Notes: generated from the sequence alone by a model not told the origin. Shown: positions 1 to 9,016, numbered from the stretch's first letter. The stretch: DNA of 27,163 nucleotides from CAYXUG01 sp964468655 (GCA_964468655.1 CAYXUG010000028.1:1-27163); one strand, 5' to 3'. A program made the numbers and translations.

Positions 1-197
1 TTTAAACATCCTTCCCTTTGTTTAATCTACTCAAAATACCCCCTTAGCTTTTTAGCTCTTTTTGTCCCATAACATCTGACTGGTTACAGGGAGGGTGATA
101 TGACTATTTGGTTTAAAATGAATTAGTGAACATTACAATTATCATTGTGGAGTCATTGTCAATGATTTAATCCTTAAGTCGGGAGTCTTTGTCTCCT

Positions 198-734
198 TCA
201 ATCATTTTCATCATCAGTGGTTTGGCTCCCGCCGGTAATGTCCGTTAATGTTGATGTGCCGAGAAGAAATTCAGGTGAACCATCATCAATAACATCGGTT
301 TCGTCAGTTTCAGATTCTACAGCTTCTTCAACAGCGAGATCAACCGTATCAACTTCAGGTAAAACGTCTTCCGCCATATCGGTTGTATATTCAGTTCCAT
401 TCCAGACGAAAACTTTTCTGGGTCCGAGTTTTTCCCTGGCATCCTTAAACGCTTCCGAAAAGGTGAATCCTACTTCACCCTGTCTGTTGTATTCTGGGAT
501 TGTTACTTCACTGTAATCGAAATCAGAAACTGTTTCAGTCAAATCATTGGAAATTTCCGGTTCCGGGGTTGCTGTAAGTGTGGTGAGTTCCTTTTCAACT
601 GCTGAGCTGGGTATGACAGTTTCAAATTCAGCAGTTTTTTTATCGCCTGATTTGCTGTGGATTCCAATTGTCAATGCAATGGCTATGGCAGCGGTGATGG
701 ATGCGAGGACGATTTTTTCGTAACTTTTTTTCAT
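198..734 (-). CDS. Membrane-anchored acidic protein with SEAF/GP/W-G-Y motif
   Basis: 178 residues, function unknown. A short basic N-terminus (MKKSYEK) is followed by one hydrophobic segment at about residues 8-25, giving a signal anchor or uncleaved signal. The rest is very rich in Glu, Asp and Thr, so the exported part should be strongly acidic. Residues 90-118 stand out from this low-complexity background: FSEAF, then AR, GP, VF, W, G and Y-T spaced as in a motif I recall from many uncharacterised Bacteroidetes proteins (F-x-EAF-x2-AR-x3-GPGG-x-F-x-W-x-G-x2-Y). Here the GPGG part reads GPRK. The start has a good SD (AAAGGAAA) about 5 bases upstream. It is the only minus-strand gene in the window and diverges from thrA. 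A terminator-like hairpin lies in its leader. That it is a real protein is likely; its role is not known. Confidence 0.75.
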   Translation of the reverse strand: MKKSYEKIVLASITAAIAIALTIGIHSKSGDKKTAEFETVIPSSAVEKELTTLTATPEPEISNDLTETVSDFDYSEVTIPEYNRQGEVGFTFSEAFKDAREKLGPRKVFVWNGTEYTTDMAEDVLPEVDTVDLAVEEAVESETDETDVIDDGSPEFLLGTSTLTDITGGSQTTDDEND

Positions 735-766
735 GACTGTTTCCTTTCGTTTTGGTTAATAAAAAA

Positions 767-790
767 GGGAATGCCGTTTTTGGCATTCCC
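767..790 (-). terminator. Intrinsic terminator or attenuator upstream of the acidic-protein gene
   Basis: GGGAATGCC (767-775) and GGCATTCCC (782-790) form a perfect 9-bp stem with a 6-base loop. Read on the minus strand, the stem is followed at once by six T (761-766), the layout of a Rho-independent terminator. It ends about 27 bases before the start codon at 734. It must therefore either end a short minus-strand transcript from further right or act as an attenuator in the leader of the 198-734 gene. Confidence 0.7.
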
Positions 791-803
791 TCCTTTAAAG
801 GGT

Positions 804-822
804 ATTGGAGCTTGTCTCCAAT
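804..822 (-). other. Second leader hairpin next to the terminator
   Basis: ATTGGAG (804-810) and CTCCAAT (816-822) form a 7-bp stem with a 5-base loop. The palindrome CCTTTAAAGG at 793-802 lies between it and the terminator hairpin. Together the three elements give the minus-strand leader a compact, structured 3' half. No known riboswitch class was recognised. Confidence 0.45.
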
Positions 823-920
823 TTTCACGGTTTACGTTTGAAAGGTTGTTTGAGTTCCATTTTTGAACCACGGAGACAAAGAGACTCGAAGAAATAATTG
901 AGGAATTTAACTTAAATTTT

Positions 921-959
921 CTCCCCTTTGACGCCTGCCTGCCGTCAGGCAGGGGGGAG
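921..959. repeat. CCTGCCTG/CAGGCAGG palindromic intergenic repeat
   Basis: CCTGCCTG (934-941) and CAGGCAGG (946-953) form a perfect 8-bp stem with loop CCGT. An outer stem CTCCCC (921-926) with GGGGAG (954-959) extends it across a one-sided bulge (TTTGACG, 927-933). Near-identical cores recur between genes in many FCB-group genomes. Only one copy lies in this window, so its dispersed nature here is recalled, not shown. Confidence 0.6.
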
Positions 960-1110
960 ATTTTCCGCAGGATCCCTTGGAAGAGGGGGTGGATTTCAAC
1001 TAATAATTCAAAATTCAAAGTGTCCATAGGACTCTTCGAGCAAAATTTTAAAATAAAAATAAGTGGTTATCTTTGTTGATCTGCGGCTTAGAAATAAACT
1101 CTATGTGTTA

Positions 1111-1148
1111 AAATATCCGAAATCAAAAATCCGTAATCCCAAATCGAA
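1111..1148. repeat. Degenerate ATCC(G)AAATC-type short tandem repeat
   Basis: Several diverged copies of an AATCC/AAATC unit lie end to end just upstream of thrA (ATCCGAAATC, AAAAATCCGT, AATCCCAAATC). This explains why the thrA frame stays open upstream of the true start. It looks like intergenic repeat sequence, not coding sequence. Confidence 0.4.
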
Positions 1149-1212
1149 CAACTTTCTATTGATTACTCTCCTGCTTTCCCACAAATTTCAGGAAGTAAAT
1201 CAATCGATATTC

Positions 1213-3675
1213 ATGGTATCTGACAAAACAAAAACCAAAATCCTCAAATTCGGCGGGACTTCCCTCAGTACTCCTGAACGATTACAACAAGCAGTTAATA
1301 TTATATGTAATCCGAATGATGGAATGATTGTGACAGCAGTGGTTGTATCTGCATTTGGTGGTACGACAGATCATTTGATCCAAATGGGTGAAAGAGCAGA
1401 ATCAGCCGACAAAAAATACCAATCACTTTTGGCAGAGTTCAGAGAAAAGCACATTGACGCAGTCAAATCAGTGGTTGATAAAAAAAGGTGTGAAATTGTT
1501 CTAAATCAAATAGAGTCATGGTGCAGAGAACTTGAAGATATTTTGGACGGAGTTTTCAAAATAAATCAGCTCACGCCCAAAACATTGGATAAAATTTTAT
1601 GTTTCGGAGAATTGTGTTCAGCGTTCATTTTGAGCCATTGTTTTCCCGAAAATGAGAGTGTGGAATTTTTAGATGCGAGGGAAGTCATTGTAACGGACGA
1701 TTCATATGGCTCAGCGAAAGTTTTGATGAATGAAACCCAGAGTAATGTGAAAAATTATTTTGGGAATCAGGATTCATTACAAATAATCACCGGATTTATC
1801 GGCGCCGATGAAAAAGGAAAAACCACAACACTGGGAAGAGGTGGTTCCGATTTTACGGCTTCCATTCTGGGGGTCATTCTTAAAGTATCCAAAATTGAAA
1901 TCTGGACAGATGTTGATGGTGTTATGACAGCCGATCCCGAAAAAGTTAAAACTGCACGCACGTTAAATTTAATGAGCTACGAAGAAGCCATGGAAATGTC
2001 CCATTTTGGTGCAAAGGTGATTTATCCTCCCACCATTCAGCCGGCAGTGGAAAACGAGATTCCTATTCACATTCGGAATACCTTCAAACCTGATGAGAGT
2101 GGAACTGAAATCAGTATCAAAACATCTCCCTCCCGAATAATCACGGGAATTTCATCCATACCCCATGTGGTTCTCATTCGAGTGGAAGGCAGTGGAATGG
2201 TCGGTGTTCCCGGAGTTGCTGGTCGATTATTCGGCACTCTGGCGCATCATGGCGTGAATGTTATTCTCATTACACAGGCATCATCAGAACATTCCATCTG
2301 TTTTGCTGTCCGGCGCGGAGAAGGGGAAAAATCCGTTTCTGCAATCAACAATGAATTTGCGCTTGAAATGAAGACGCATTTGGTTGATGAAGTGGTTGTT
2401 GAAAGGGAGTACACTGTCCTTGCCGTTGTGGGTGAAAATATGAGACACACGCACGGCATCGCCGGAAAGATTTTCAGTGCATTGGGGAATTCCGGCGTAA
2501 ATGTAGCTGCCATTGCACAGGGGTCATCGGAGTTGAATATCTCAATCGTAGTTAAAAGTGATGATGAAGTGGCTGCGCTGAATTCAATCCACAATGCCTT
2601 TTTTGATACTCATTTTATAGAGATTAATCTATTTATGATAGGCACTGGAAATGTGGGGTCTACGCTTTTGGACCAAATTGAGAGTCAAAAGGCAGTATTA
2701 CAGGGGAAATATGGAATTCAAATTAATGTTGCTGGATTGGCGAACAGTAAAAAAATGATTTTCAAAAAAGATGGAATAGAGATAAATAGTTTTAAAACAT
2801 ACCTCGATGAATCCGATAAACCTTTCGATTTACGGTTATTTAAAGATCAAACGATTGATATGCAGCTTCAGAACAAAGTGTTCGTTGACTGTACCGCTGA
2901 CAGTGAACTACCAGCAGTTTATGAACAAATGCTGGGTGCAGGTGTATCTGTCGTAACGCCTAATAAAATAGCCAATTCAAGTGATTTTAATATTTACCAA
3001 TCTCTGCAAAAAATTGCTGCCGTAAATTCAGTTATCTACGGATATGAGGCGACTGTGGGTGCAGGACTTCCCATACTAAAAACGGTTAGAGATTTACTGG
3101 ATAGTGGTGATGAGATTCATAAAGTTGAAGCTGTGTTGTCTGGGACGTTGAGCTATATTTTCAATTCACTTTCTGAGGACTTTTCATTCAGCGAAATTAT
3201 AAAAGACGCGAGAGACAAAGGATACACAGAACCGGACCCACGAGTTGATTTGGAAGGTGAAGATGTTGTCAGAAAACTGGTGATTCTCGGAAGGGAATCT
3301 GGATTTGAATTAAGCCCGGAGGACGTTAAAGTGGAGTCCCTTATTTCAAATGAGTGCAGGGAAAGTGACTCCATCGAGACTTTTTTTGACAATATGGAAA
3401 AAATGGATTCCCATTATGAGAATTTGCACAAAAAAGCTGATGAAGAAGGAAAAGTTCTGCGGTATATTGGAGTAATGGAAAATGGAAGGGCAAGTGCTAA
3501 AATCAAAACAGTCGAATCAAATCACCCATTTTACCACCTTGAGGGAACAGAAAATATTTTTGCATTTTACACAAGACGTTATTCAGAAAGTCCGCTTGTT
3601 ATCCGAGGACCCGGCGCCGGTCCGGCAGTAACGGCACAAGCGGTTTTTAACGATATTTTGTCAACGGCAAAGTAA
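1213..3675 (+). CDS. thrA: Bifunctional aspartokinase / homoserine dehydrogenase
   Basis: Catalyses the first and third steps of the aspartate pathway, phosphorylating aspartate and reducing aspartate semialdehyde to homoserine (Thr, Met and, by the kinase step, Lys). The kinase domain starts with KFGGTS (12-17) and has GRGGSD (208-213) and WTDVDGV. Two ACT regulatory domains follow at about 320-390 and 400-465. The dehydrogenase half has the nucleotide-binding GTGNVG (477-482), TPNK, and a GYTEPDPR-type substrate-site block, and ends with GPGAG. Starting at ATG 1213 gives 820 residues, the same length as E. coli ThrA. The frame is open 50 codons further up, but that part is repeat-derived. 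The ACT pair suggests feedback control by an end product, probably threonine. asd follows after 8 bases; thrB and thrC are not in the window. Confidence 0.95.
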   Translation: MVSDKTKTKILKFGGTSLSTPERLQQAVNIICNPNDGMIVTAVVVSAFGGTTDHLIQMGERAESADKKYQSLLAEFREKHIDAVKSVVDKKRCEIVLNQIESWCRELEDILDGVFKINQLTPKTLDKILCFGELCSAFILSHCFPENESVEFLDAREVIVTDDSYGSAKVLMNETQSNVKNYFGNQDSLQIITGFIGADEKGKTTTLGRGGSDFTASILGVILKVSKIEIWTDVDGVMTADPEKVKTARTLNLMSYEEAMEMSHFGAKVIYPPTIQPAVENEIPIHIRNTFKPDESGTEISIKTSPSRIITGISSIPHVVLIRVEGSGMVGVPGVAGRLFGTLAHHGVNVILITQASSEHSICFAVRRGEGEKSVSAINNEFALEMKTHLVDEVVVEREYTVLAVVGENMRHTHGIAGKIFSALGNSGVNVAAIAQGSSELNISIVVKSDDEVAALNSIHNAFFDTHFIEINLFMIGTGNVGSTLLDQIESQKAVLQGKYGIQINVAGLANSKKMIFKKDGIEINSFKTYLDESDKPFDLRLFKDQTIDMQLQNKVFVDCTADSELPAVYEQMLGAGVSVVTPNKIANSSDFNIYQSLQKIAAVNSVIYGYEATVGAGLPILKTVRDLLDSGDEIHKVEAVLSGTLSYIFNSLSEDFSFSEIIKDARDKGYTEPDPRVDLEGEDVVRKLVILGRESGFELSPEDVKVESLISNECRESDSIETFFDNMEKMDSHYENLHKKADEEGKVLRYIGVMENGRASAKIKTVESNHPFYHLEGTENIFAFYTRRYSESPLVIRGPGAGPAVTAQAVFNDILSTAK

Positions 3676-3683
3676 CAATCCAA

Positions 3684-4757
3684 ATGGCGAATAACATGAA
3701 AAACAAAATTCCGGTAACGATCCTCGGTGCCACAGGAAGTGTAGGGCAGAAATTTATTGAGTTACTCGCAAATCACACTTGGTTTGAAATTTCATCTTTG
3801 GGAGCGTCTGAAAAATCTCAGGGGAAACCGTATTCGGAAGCGGCACACTGGCAAATGAAAACGTCATTGCCGGAAAGAATTGGAAATATGATTGTTAATC
3901 CGTGCGAACCGCAATTTGCAGAAGAACTTGTCTTTTCCGCGTTGGATTCCTCAGTCGCGGGAGAAGTGGAAAGTGAAATGGCAGAAGCGGGACATGTGGC
4001 TATCTCCAATGCAAAAAACCACAGAATGGATTCGGATGTGCCGCTTATGGTACCGGAAATCAATCCTGATCATCTGGATTTGCTGGCATATCAAAAATAC
4101 GACGGCGCTATTATTACAAATCCCAATTGCTCCACCATTGGATTGGTTATGGCACTGAAGCCGTTGTATGATTCATTCGGGCTTGAAGCAGTGAATGTGG
4201 TTACCATGCAGGCACTTTCCGGGGCTGGTTTTCCGGGAGCTGCAAGCCTTGACACCAACGATAATGTGATACCGTTTATTGGCGGAGAGGAAGATAAAGT
4301 GGAGACAGAACCACTGAAAATTTTTGGGAATGTTGAAAATGGTCAAATTACTGAGCCGGACTTTCCCATCAGCGCTCAGTGTAACAGAGTGGGTGTTACG
4401 GACGGTCATTTAGAATGTGTATCAGTAAAGCTTAAAACTGTCCCATCAAAATCTGAAATTATTGATTGTTGGACATCATTTAAAAGTGAACCACAAGATT
4501 TAGATTTACCTTTTGCACCCAAATCGCCGATTCATTATTTTGAAGAGGAAAATTTCCCACAGCCAAAATTGCACCGTGATTTAGAAAATGGAATGGCTGT
4601 TTCCGTTGGACGACTCAGGGAATGTCCTGTCCTGGATTATCGGTTTATTGTGCTGAGTCATAACACAGTCAGAGGCGCGGCAGGCGCGGCAATCTTAAAT
4701 GCAGAACTTGCATTGGCAAAAGGATATTTGATTTACAGAAAAAAGGTGAAAATTTAA
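3684..4757 (+). CDS. asd: Aspartate-semialdehyde dehydrogenase
   Basis: Makes aspartate semialdehyde from aspartyl phosphate with NADPH, linking the two activities of ThrA just upstream. The nucleotide-binding loop GATGSVG is at residues 15-21. The catalytic cysteine is Cys149 in NPNCST, and the probable acid/base histidine is His242 in DGHLECVSV. QALSGAGFPG and the C-terminal HNTVRGAAGA block are also present. The NPNCST and ALSGAGFPG wording and the 357-residue length fit the archaeal/fungal-type branch better than the E. coli type. The gene starts 8 bases after thrA, so both are probably on one mRNA. A second in-frame ATG at 3696 is an alternative start; neither has a clear SD. Confidence 0.93.
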   Translation: MANNMKNKIPVTILGATGSVGQKFIELLANHTWFEISSLGASEKSQGKPYSEAAHWQMKTSLPERIGNMIVNPCEPQFAEELVFSALDSSVAGEVESEMAEAGHVAISNAKNHRMDSDVPLMVPEINPDHLDLLAYQKYDGAIITNPNCSTIGLVMALKPLYDSFGLEAVNVVTMQALSGAGFPGAASLDTNDNVIPFIGGEEDKVETEPLKIFGNVENGQITEPDFPISAQCNRVGVTDGHLECVSVKLKTVPSKSEIIDCWTSFKSEPQDLDLPFAPKSPIHYFEEENFPQPKLHRDLENGMAVSVGRLRECPVLDYRFIVLSHNTVRGAAGAAILNAELALAKGYLIYRKKVKI

Positions 4758-4784
4758 CGTTCAATCATACGGAGGTAAGATTCT

Positions 4785-6488
4785 ATGAATGCATCATCCA
4801 AATCGTCAAAGACTGAACACCCGACATTCAGCGATAATCAGATTGCAGAAATTCTGTCAAAAGCAGATCAAGATGTTTTAAAATACATCGATCATCTGGA
4901 ATTTCATATGAACAGAATGTCTGATATAGGTGTTGCTCTGTCAAAAGAAAAGGATATGCCCACAGTTCTTGAAATGATTATTGAAGAAGCAATGGGAATC
5001 ACCAATTCCGATGGAGGGACACTCTATATGGTGATTGACGAAGATACACGATTGAAATTTGAAATTATGCAGACGAAATCAAAAAATTTCAGAGTTGGTG
5101 GTACTTCAAACAATCCTGTACCGGAATTTATTTACCCCATCAAACTGTACAACCAGGAAACAGGCGAGCCAAATTATAACATGATCGCTGCTTACACTGC
5201 CTTGAAAGGAGAAACGGTCAATATTGAGGACGCTTACGAAGCTGAGGGATTTGATTTTTCAGGGACGAAAGCGTTCGACGAAAAGAATGATTACCGCTCC
5301 AAGTCATTTTTAACTGTACCGTTGAAAAATCATTTAGATGAAATCATAGGTGTCATTCAGTTAATCAACGCACAAGATTCCCAAACAGGGGAGCTGATTC
5401 CTTTTTCTGAAAAGAAACAAAGGTTGGTTGAATCTCTCTGCAGTCAGGCAGCGGTTGCCATTACAAATAATCAATTGATCCAGCAACTGGAGGAATTGTT
5501 TCAATCATTCGTTGAAACCTTAGCTGCGGCCATTGATGCAAAATCGAAATATACCGGCGGTCACTGCCAGAGAATCCCCGTAATTACTGAAATGATTGCG
5601 AAAGCAGTCAATAAAACAAAAAAAGGTCCTTATGCCGACACCTATTTTGATGAAGATTCCATGAAAGAGTTAATGGTCTCTGCGTGGCTTCATGATACCG
5701 GTAAAGTTGCAACTCCCGTGCATGTTGTTGATAAATCTACCAAACTGGAAAAAATTATGGATGGAATAGATGTGGTAGTACAGCGATTTGAACTCCTTAA
5801 AAGAGACGAAGAAATCAAATTTTTAAAGAGACAGTTGAAATTGGAAAAGGAAGGAAATCAAGATGAATTAAAAAAACTCCGGAAATCTCATTTGGGGAAA
5901 ATAAAACAGTTTGAAGATGACAGGGAATTCATAGAGGTTGCAAATATAGGCGGAGAATTTTTGTCTCCTGAGAAGAAGGAACGAATCAGGGAAATTGCTG
6001 ATTATAAATTAAAAACAAAGGGCGAAACAGGAAAATTCCTAACAGAAGATGAAGTCTATAATCTGTCTCTTTCCCGGGGGACGCTCACCCCTGAGGAAAG
6101 AACCATCATTAATAATCATACCATCGTAACAATTAATATGCTGGAACGGCTTCCGTGGCCCAAGAAACTGAAAAATGTTCCTCACTATGCGGGTGCACAT
6201 CATGAAAAACTTGATGGTACAGGATATCCGAAAGGATTAAATATTAAAGAACTTCCGGTACAACCGAGGATTGTTGCAATCGCTGATATTTTTGAAGCGC
6301 TCACAGCAAAGGACAGACCTTACAAAAAGGGAAAGACATTATCAGAAACAATAAGAATCATGTCATTTATGAGGAATGACTACCATATTGACCCGGACTT
6401 GTTTGATATTTTTATGAAGGAAAAAGTTTATGATGAATATGCAAAAGATTATCTTCCTCCCGAACAGATTGACGAAGTTCCGGTCTAA
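4785..6488 (+). CDS. GAF domain plus HD-GYP phosphohydrolase
   Basis: 567 residues, cytoplasmic, no membrane segment. An N-terminal GAF sensor lies at about 45-235, followed by an HD-GYP domain. HD-GYP proteins typically hydrolyse cyclic di-GMP with a metal centre. The metal and catalytic motifs look intact: His260 (GGHCQR), HDTGK (His303-Asp304), HH (472-473), and LDGTGYP with GYP at 480-482. About 100 charged, probably helical residues (about 325-430) sit between the HD and GYP halves, as in a known long subfamily. The start is fixed by GGAGG at 4771-4775, 9 bases upstream. There is no receiver or output domain, so the GAF ligand probably controls the hydrolase directly. No cyclase is seen nearby. 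Confidence 0.9.
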   Translation: MNASSKSSKTEHPTFSDNQIAEILSKADQDVLKYIDHLEFHMNRMSDIGVALSKEKDMPTVLEMIIEEAMGITNSDGGTLYMVIDEDTRLKFEIMQTKSKNFRVGGTSNNPVPEFIYPIKLYNQETGEPNYNMIAAYTALKGETVNIEDAYEAEGFDFSGTKAFDEKNDYRSKSFLTVPLKNHLDEIIGVIQLINAQDSQTGELIPFSEKKQRLVESLCSQAAVAITNNQLIQQLEELFQSFVETLAAAIDAKSKYTGGHCQRIPVITEMIAKAVNKTKKGPYADTYFDEDSMKELMVSAWLHDTGKVATPVHVVDKSTKLEKIMDGIDVVVQRFELLKRDEEIKFLKRQLKLEKEGNQDELKKLRKSHLGKIKQFEDDREFIEVANIGGEFLSPEKKERIREIADYKLKTKGETGKFLTEDEVYNLSLSRGTLTPEERTIINNHTIVTINMLERLPWPKKLKNVPHYAGAHHEKLDGTGYPKGLNIKELPVQPRIVAIADIFEALTAKDRPYKKGKTLSETIRIMSFMRNDYHIDPDLFDIFMKEKVYDEYAKDYLPPEQIDEVPV

Positions 6489-6532
6489 TGGTTCTATGAA
6501 CATTAAGAAGAATAAAATAATCCCAATTTAAC

Positions 6533-8326
6533 ATGACAGTCGAAATCATCATTTTTCTCAGCATCCTTGCAGTTGCTCTTGTATTTTTTGTATTCGAGAT
6601 TTTCACAATCGATGTTACTGCATTGGGGTTATTGGCACTATTGTTACTTCTCGGTTTTCTCGATATTGAAGAAGCCATTATCGGTTTTAGTAACAAAGCA
6701 GTGCTGACTGTTGCCGCTATGTTTGTATTAAGTCAGGCATTGGTAAAGACAGGGTTTCTAAGCTTTTTTGCAGATAAGTTAAGTAAACTTGGAGGAGCAA
6801 AAAAATGGCTTGCATTCGGACTGTTTTTATTGACTGCCAGTATAATATCCGGATTTATTAACAATACTGCTACCGTTGCCATTTTCATACCACTGGCAAT
6901 TCAACTAGCCAAAAAATTCAGGATTTCACCTTCTAAAATCTTAATCCCTCTTTCTTATGCCGCAATTTATGGCGGAACTCTAACACTTATTGGTACATCC
7001 ACAAATCTGCTCGTGAGCTCCATGGTTGAGAATAAGGGGTATGAACCGCTGGGTATGTTTGAGTTTATAGGTATAGGTTTTATATTCTTGGTTGCAGGTA
7101 CTTTGTATAATTTATTTGTGGTACAAAAAATTCTTCCTTCGAGGATTGGAATTTCTTCGTTAATGAAAAGTTACCATATGTCCTCATATCTCACGGAATT
7201 TAAAATTGGCGAAGCATCGTCCATGATTGGATCTACATGTATCGACAGAGATATCAGTCATAAGTACGATATCACCATCCTGTCCGTTATTCGGGATCAT
7301 GTGAGGTTCGATAAAAATGTGAGTTCATTGGAATTAAAAGAGGGAGATGTCCTTTTAGCACGGGGTACTCTGGATAATTTCATCAAATTCAGGGAAGAGG
7401 AAAAAGTACTCCTTCTCACTGATGTTAAGTTGAATTCAGCAGAATTAACAGGCGATGATAGTGTTATTGTTGAAGGGCTTGTTTCACCCGGTTCATCATT
7501 AATCGGTATGAATTTGAATGATGTGGATTTCAGGAAAAAGTTCGGCGGGTTTGTCCTTGCCATACGTAGAGAAGGAAAAATGCTTCGGGAGAAAATTGCC
7601 AGAATCGTACTGCACTTTGCTGATACACTGTTAATTTTTGTACCCAAATCAAAACTGGGAATGTTAAATAACAATCCCGACATTGCCATTCTTCAGGAAT
7701 ACGATATTACAATTCACAAAACTAAATTTTGGTGGGTAATTATAGCGCTCATACCACTTATCATGATTAGCGCATCATTTGGTATTGTTGATATACTTGA
7801 AGCATCTCTGTTTGGAGTTGTTCTCCTTTTATTATTAAGAGTAATAAATGCCCATGAACTCTACAACTCTATTAATTGGTCGGTTATCATTATGATTGCG
7901 GCATTCATTCCCATTGGAATTGTGGTGGAGCGGACTGGAACCTCTAATTTAATTGGTTCAATGATTGTAAACTTGGCTGATAAAGTGGAGCCAAACATGG
8001 TACCCTATGCAGCTTTGGTGCTGATTTATATAACTGCTGTTTTCATGACATCAATTATTTCCAACAATTCTGCTGCCATTGTTCTTGTGCCTATTGCATT
8101 TGCAGTTGCACACCAAATGGGTGTTAATTATAAACCATTTATATTTGCGGTTTGTTATGGTGCTTCAACCTGCTTCATGACGCCTATGGGTTATCAAACG
8201 AATCTCATGGTTTACAGTCCGGGGGGATACAGATTCAGTGATTTTGTAAGAGCCGGCGCACCGTTGAGTTTATTTTTTATCATTTTAGGTGTCATATTTA
8301 TTCCTATTTTTTGGCCATTCAATTGA
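6533..8326 (+). CDS. SLC13/CitT-type permease with two TrkA-C domains
   Basis: 597-residue inner-membrane transporter. Two transmembrane blocks flank a soluble middle. Each block carries the paired re-entrant signature of the DASS/ion-transporter superfamily: NNTATVAIFIP (about 107-118) with LIGTSTN in the first, and SNNSAAIVLVP (about 506-516) with MTPMGYQTNL in the second. The middle holds two RCK_C/TrkA-C-like ligand domains at about 215-295 and 307-375. This architecture is usually annotated as a sodium/sulfate or dicarboxylate symporter, but the substrate cannot be read from sequence. rpe follows after 18 bases. No SD is evident at the ATG, which lies 44 bases after the HD-GYP gene. Confidence 0.88.
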   Translation: MTVEIIIFLSILAVALVFFVFEIFTIDVTALGLLALLLLLGFLDIEEAIIGFSNKAVLTVAAMFVLSQALVKTGFLSFFADKLSKLGGAKKWLAFGLFLLTASIISGFINNTATVAIFIPLAIQLAKKFRISPSKILIPLSYAAIYGGTLTLIGTSTNLLVSSMVENKGYEPLGMFEFIGIGFIFLVAGTLYNLFVVQKILPSRIGISSLMKSYHMSSYLTEFKIGEASSMIGSTCIDRDISHKYDITILSVIRDHVRFDKNVSSLELKEGDVLLARGTLDNFIKFREEEKVLLLTDVKLNSAELTGDDSVIVEGLVSPGSSLIGMNLNDVDFRKKFGGFVLAIRREGKMLREKIARIVLHFADTLLIFVPKSKLGMLNNNPDIAILQEYDITIHKTKFWWVIIALIPLIMISASFGIVDILEASLFGVVLLLLLRVINAHELYNSINWSVIIMIAAFIPIGIVVERTGTSNLIGSMIVNLADKVEPNMVPYAALVLIYITAVFMTSIISNNSAAIVLVPIAFAVAHQMGVNYKPFIFAVCYGASTCFMTPMGYQTNLMVYSPGGYRFSDFVRAGAPLSLFFIILGVIFIPIFWPFN

Positions 8327-8344
8327 ATATGTGGTTTTTGAAAA

Positions 8345-9016
8345 ATGGTTAAAATTGCGCCGTCAATTCTTTCAGCAGATTTTTCGAATTTGTCGAATGC
8401 AATCGAAACGTGTGAATTGGGAGGGGCTCATCAAATTCATATTGATATCATGGATGGGCATTTTGTCCCGAATCTGACGTTCGGTCCGCCGATAGTTAAA
8501 GATATTCGAAAATTGACAGACCTTCCATTTGATGTCCATTTAATGATCGAAAATCCGGAAAACTACATTCCCCATTTCGCTGATGCAGGCGCCGATTTTA
8601 TCACCGTTCACGTTGAAGCGTGCAGTGATCCGGCAGAAATTATCCGCCTGATTAAAGACAACAATGTGAAAGCAGGAATTACTCTTCGTCCCGGCACTCC
8701 TTTGGCTATGATCACAGAATATCTGACCGAAGTGGATTTAATTCTTGTAATGTCTGTTGATCCTGGATTTGGAGGACAGGGTTTTATCCCGGAAATACTG
8801 GATAGAGTGGTGGATGTGAGAAAAAGCATCGATGGAACCAAGCCAAATCACAAAGTCGAAATTTCGGTTGATGGCGGTGTAAAACTTTTTAATGCAAAAG
8901 AAATTGCCGAAAAAGGTGCAGATATTCTTGTTGCCGGGTCAGCCATTTTTAAATCCGATGATCCGATTTCAACAATCAAACAGTTTAAACAATTGAGTGG
9001 AGGTATAAATGAGTAA
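8345..9016 (+). CDS. rpe: Ribulose-phosphate 3-epimerase
   Basis: Interconverts ribulose 5-phosphate and xylulose 5-phosphate in the pentose-phosphate pathway. The 223-residue TIM barrel carries all the usual landmarks: APSILSADF at the N-terminus, HIDIMDGHFVPN with metal-binding His and Asp, DVHLMI, MSVDPGFGGQGF, and the phosphate-binding SVDGGV near the end. The length is normal for the family. The last 8 bases overlap the start of rpiB, so the two are translationally coupled, which makes sense because both act on ribulose 5-phosphate. Confidence 0.96.
   Translation: MVKIAPSILSADFSNLSNAIETCELGGAHQIHIDIMDGHFVPNLTFGPPIVKDIRKLTDLPFDVHLMIENPENYIPHFADAGADFITVHVEACSDPAEIIRLIKDNNVKAGITLRPGTPLAMITEYLTEVDLILVMSVDPGFGGQGFIPEILDRVVDVRKSIDGTKPNHKVEISVDGGVKLFNAKEIAEKGADILVAGSAIFKSDDPISTIKQFKQLSGGINE

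Larger units (their letters stand above)
735..1212. other. Gene-free, repeat-rich intergenic region (478 bases)
   Basis: This stretch separates the minus-strand acidic-protein gene from thrA. It holds the hairpins at 767-822, a phrase at 868-890 resembling the recurrent 'tttgtctccgtggttcaaa' intergenic sequence seen in many bacterial genomes, the CCTGCCTG palindrome at 921-959, and an AT-rich block at about 1042-1062 that could hold the thrA promoter. Short open frames here read through repeats and show no protein-like character. I could not assign -35/-10 boxes with confidence, and I saw no Thr/Ile-rich leader peptide. Confidence 0.7.

Noticed and set aside
1..9. Possible minus-strand gene starting at ATG 9 and leaving the left edge
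   Set aside because: Only three codons are inside the window; the purine-rich stretch before it is too close to act as an SD, so it cannot be supported.
141..166. ATCATTG/CAATGAT inverted repeat
   Set aside because: 7-bp AT-rich stem with a 12-base loop and no T-run; could be chance.
731..1027. 98-residue minus-strand frame
   Set aside because: It runs through the palindromic repeat and terminator hairpins, has repeat-derived composition and overlaps the start of the real gene at 734.
1063..1212. 50-codon upstream extension of thrA
   Set aside because: It reads through intergenic repeat sequence, and starting at 1213 gives 820 residues, the family length.
1028..1212. Threonine attenuator or leader peptide upstream of thrA
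   Set aside because: No Thr/Ile-rich short frame and no terminator-like hairpin on the plus strand.
5730..6080. Novel insertion in the HD-GYP domain
   Set aside because: The long charged segment between the HD and GYP halves matches a known long HD-GYP subfamily as far as I recall.
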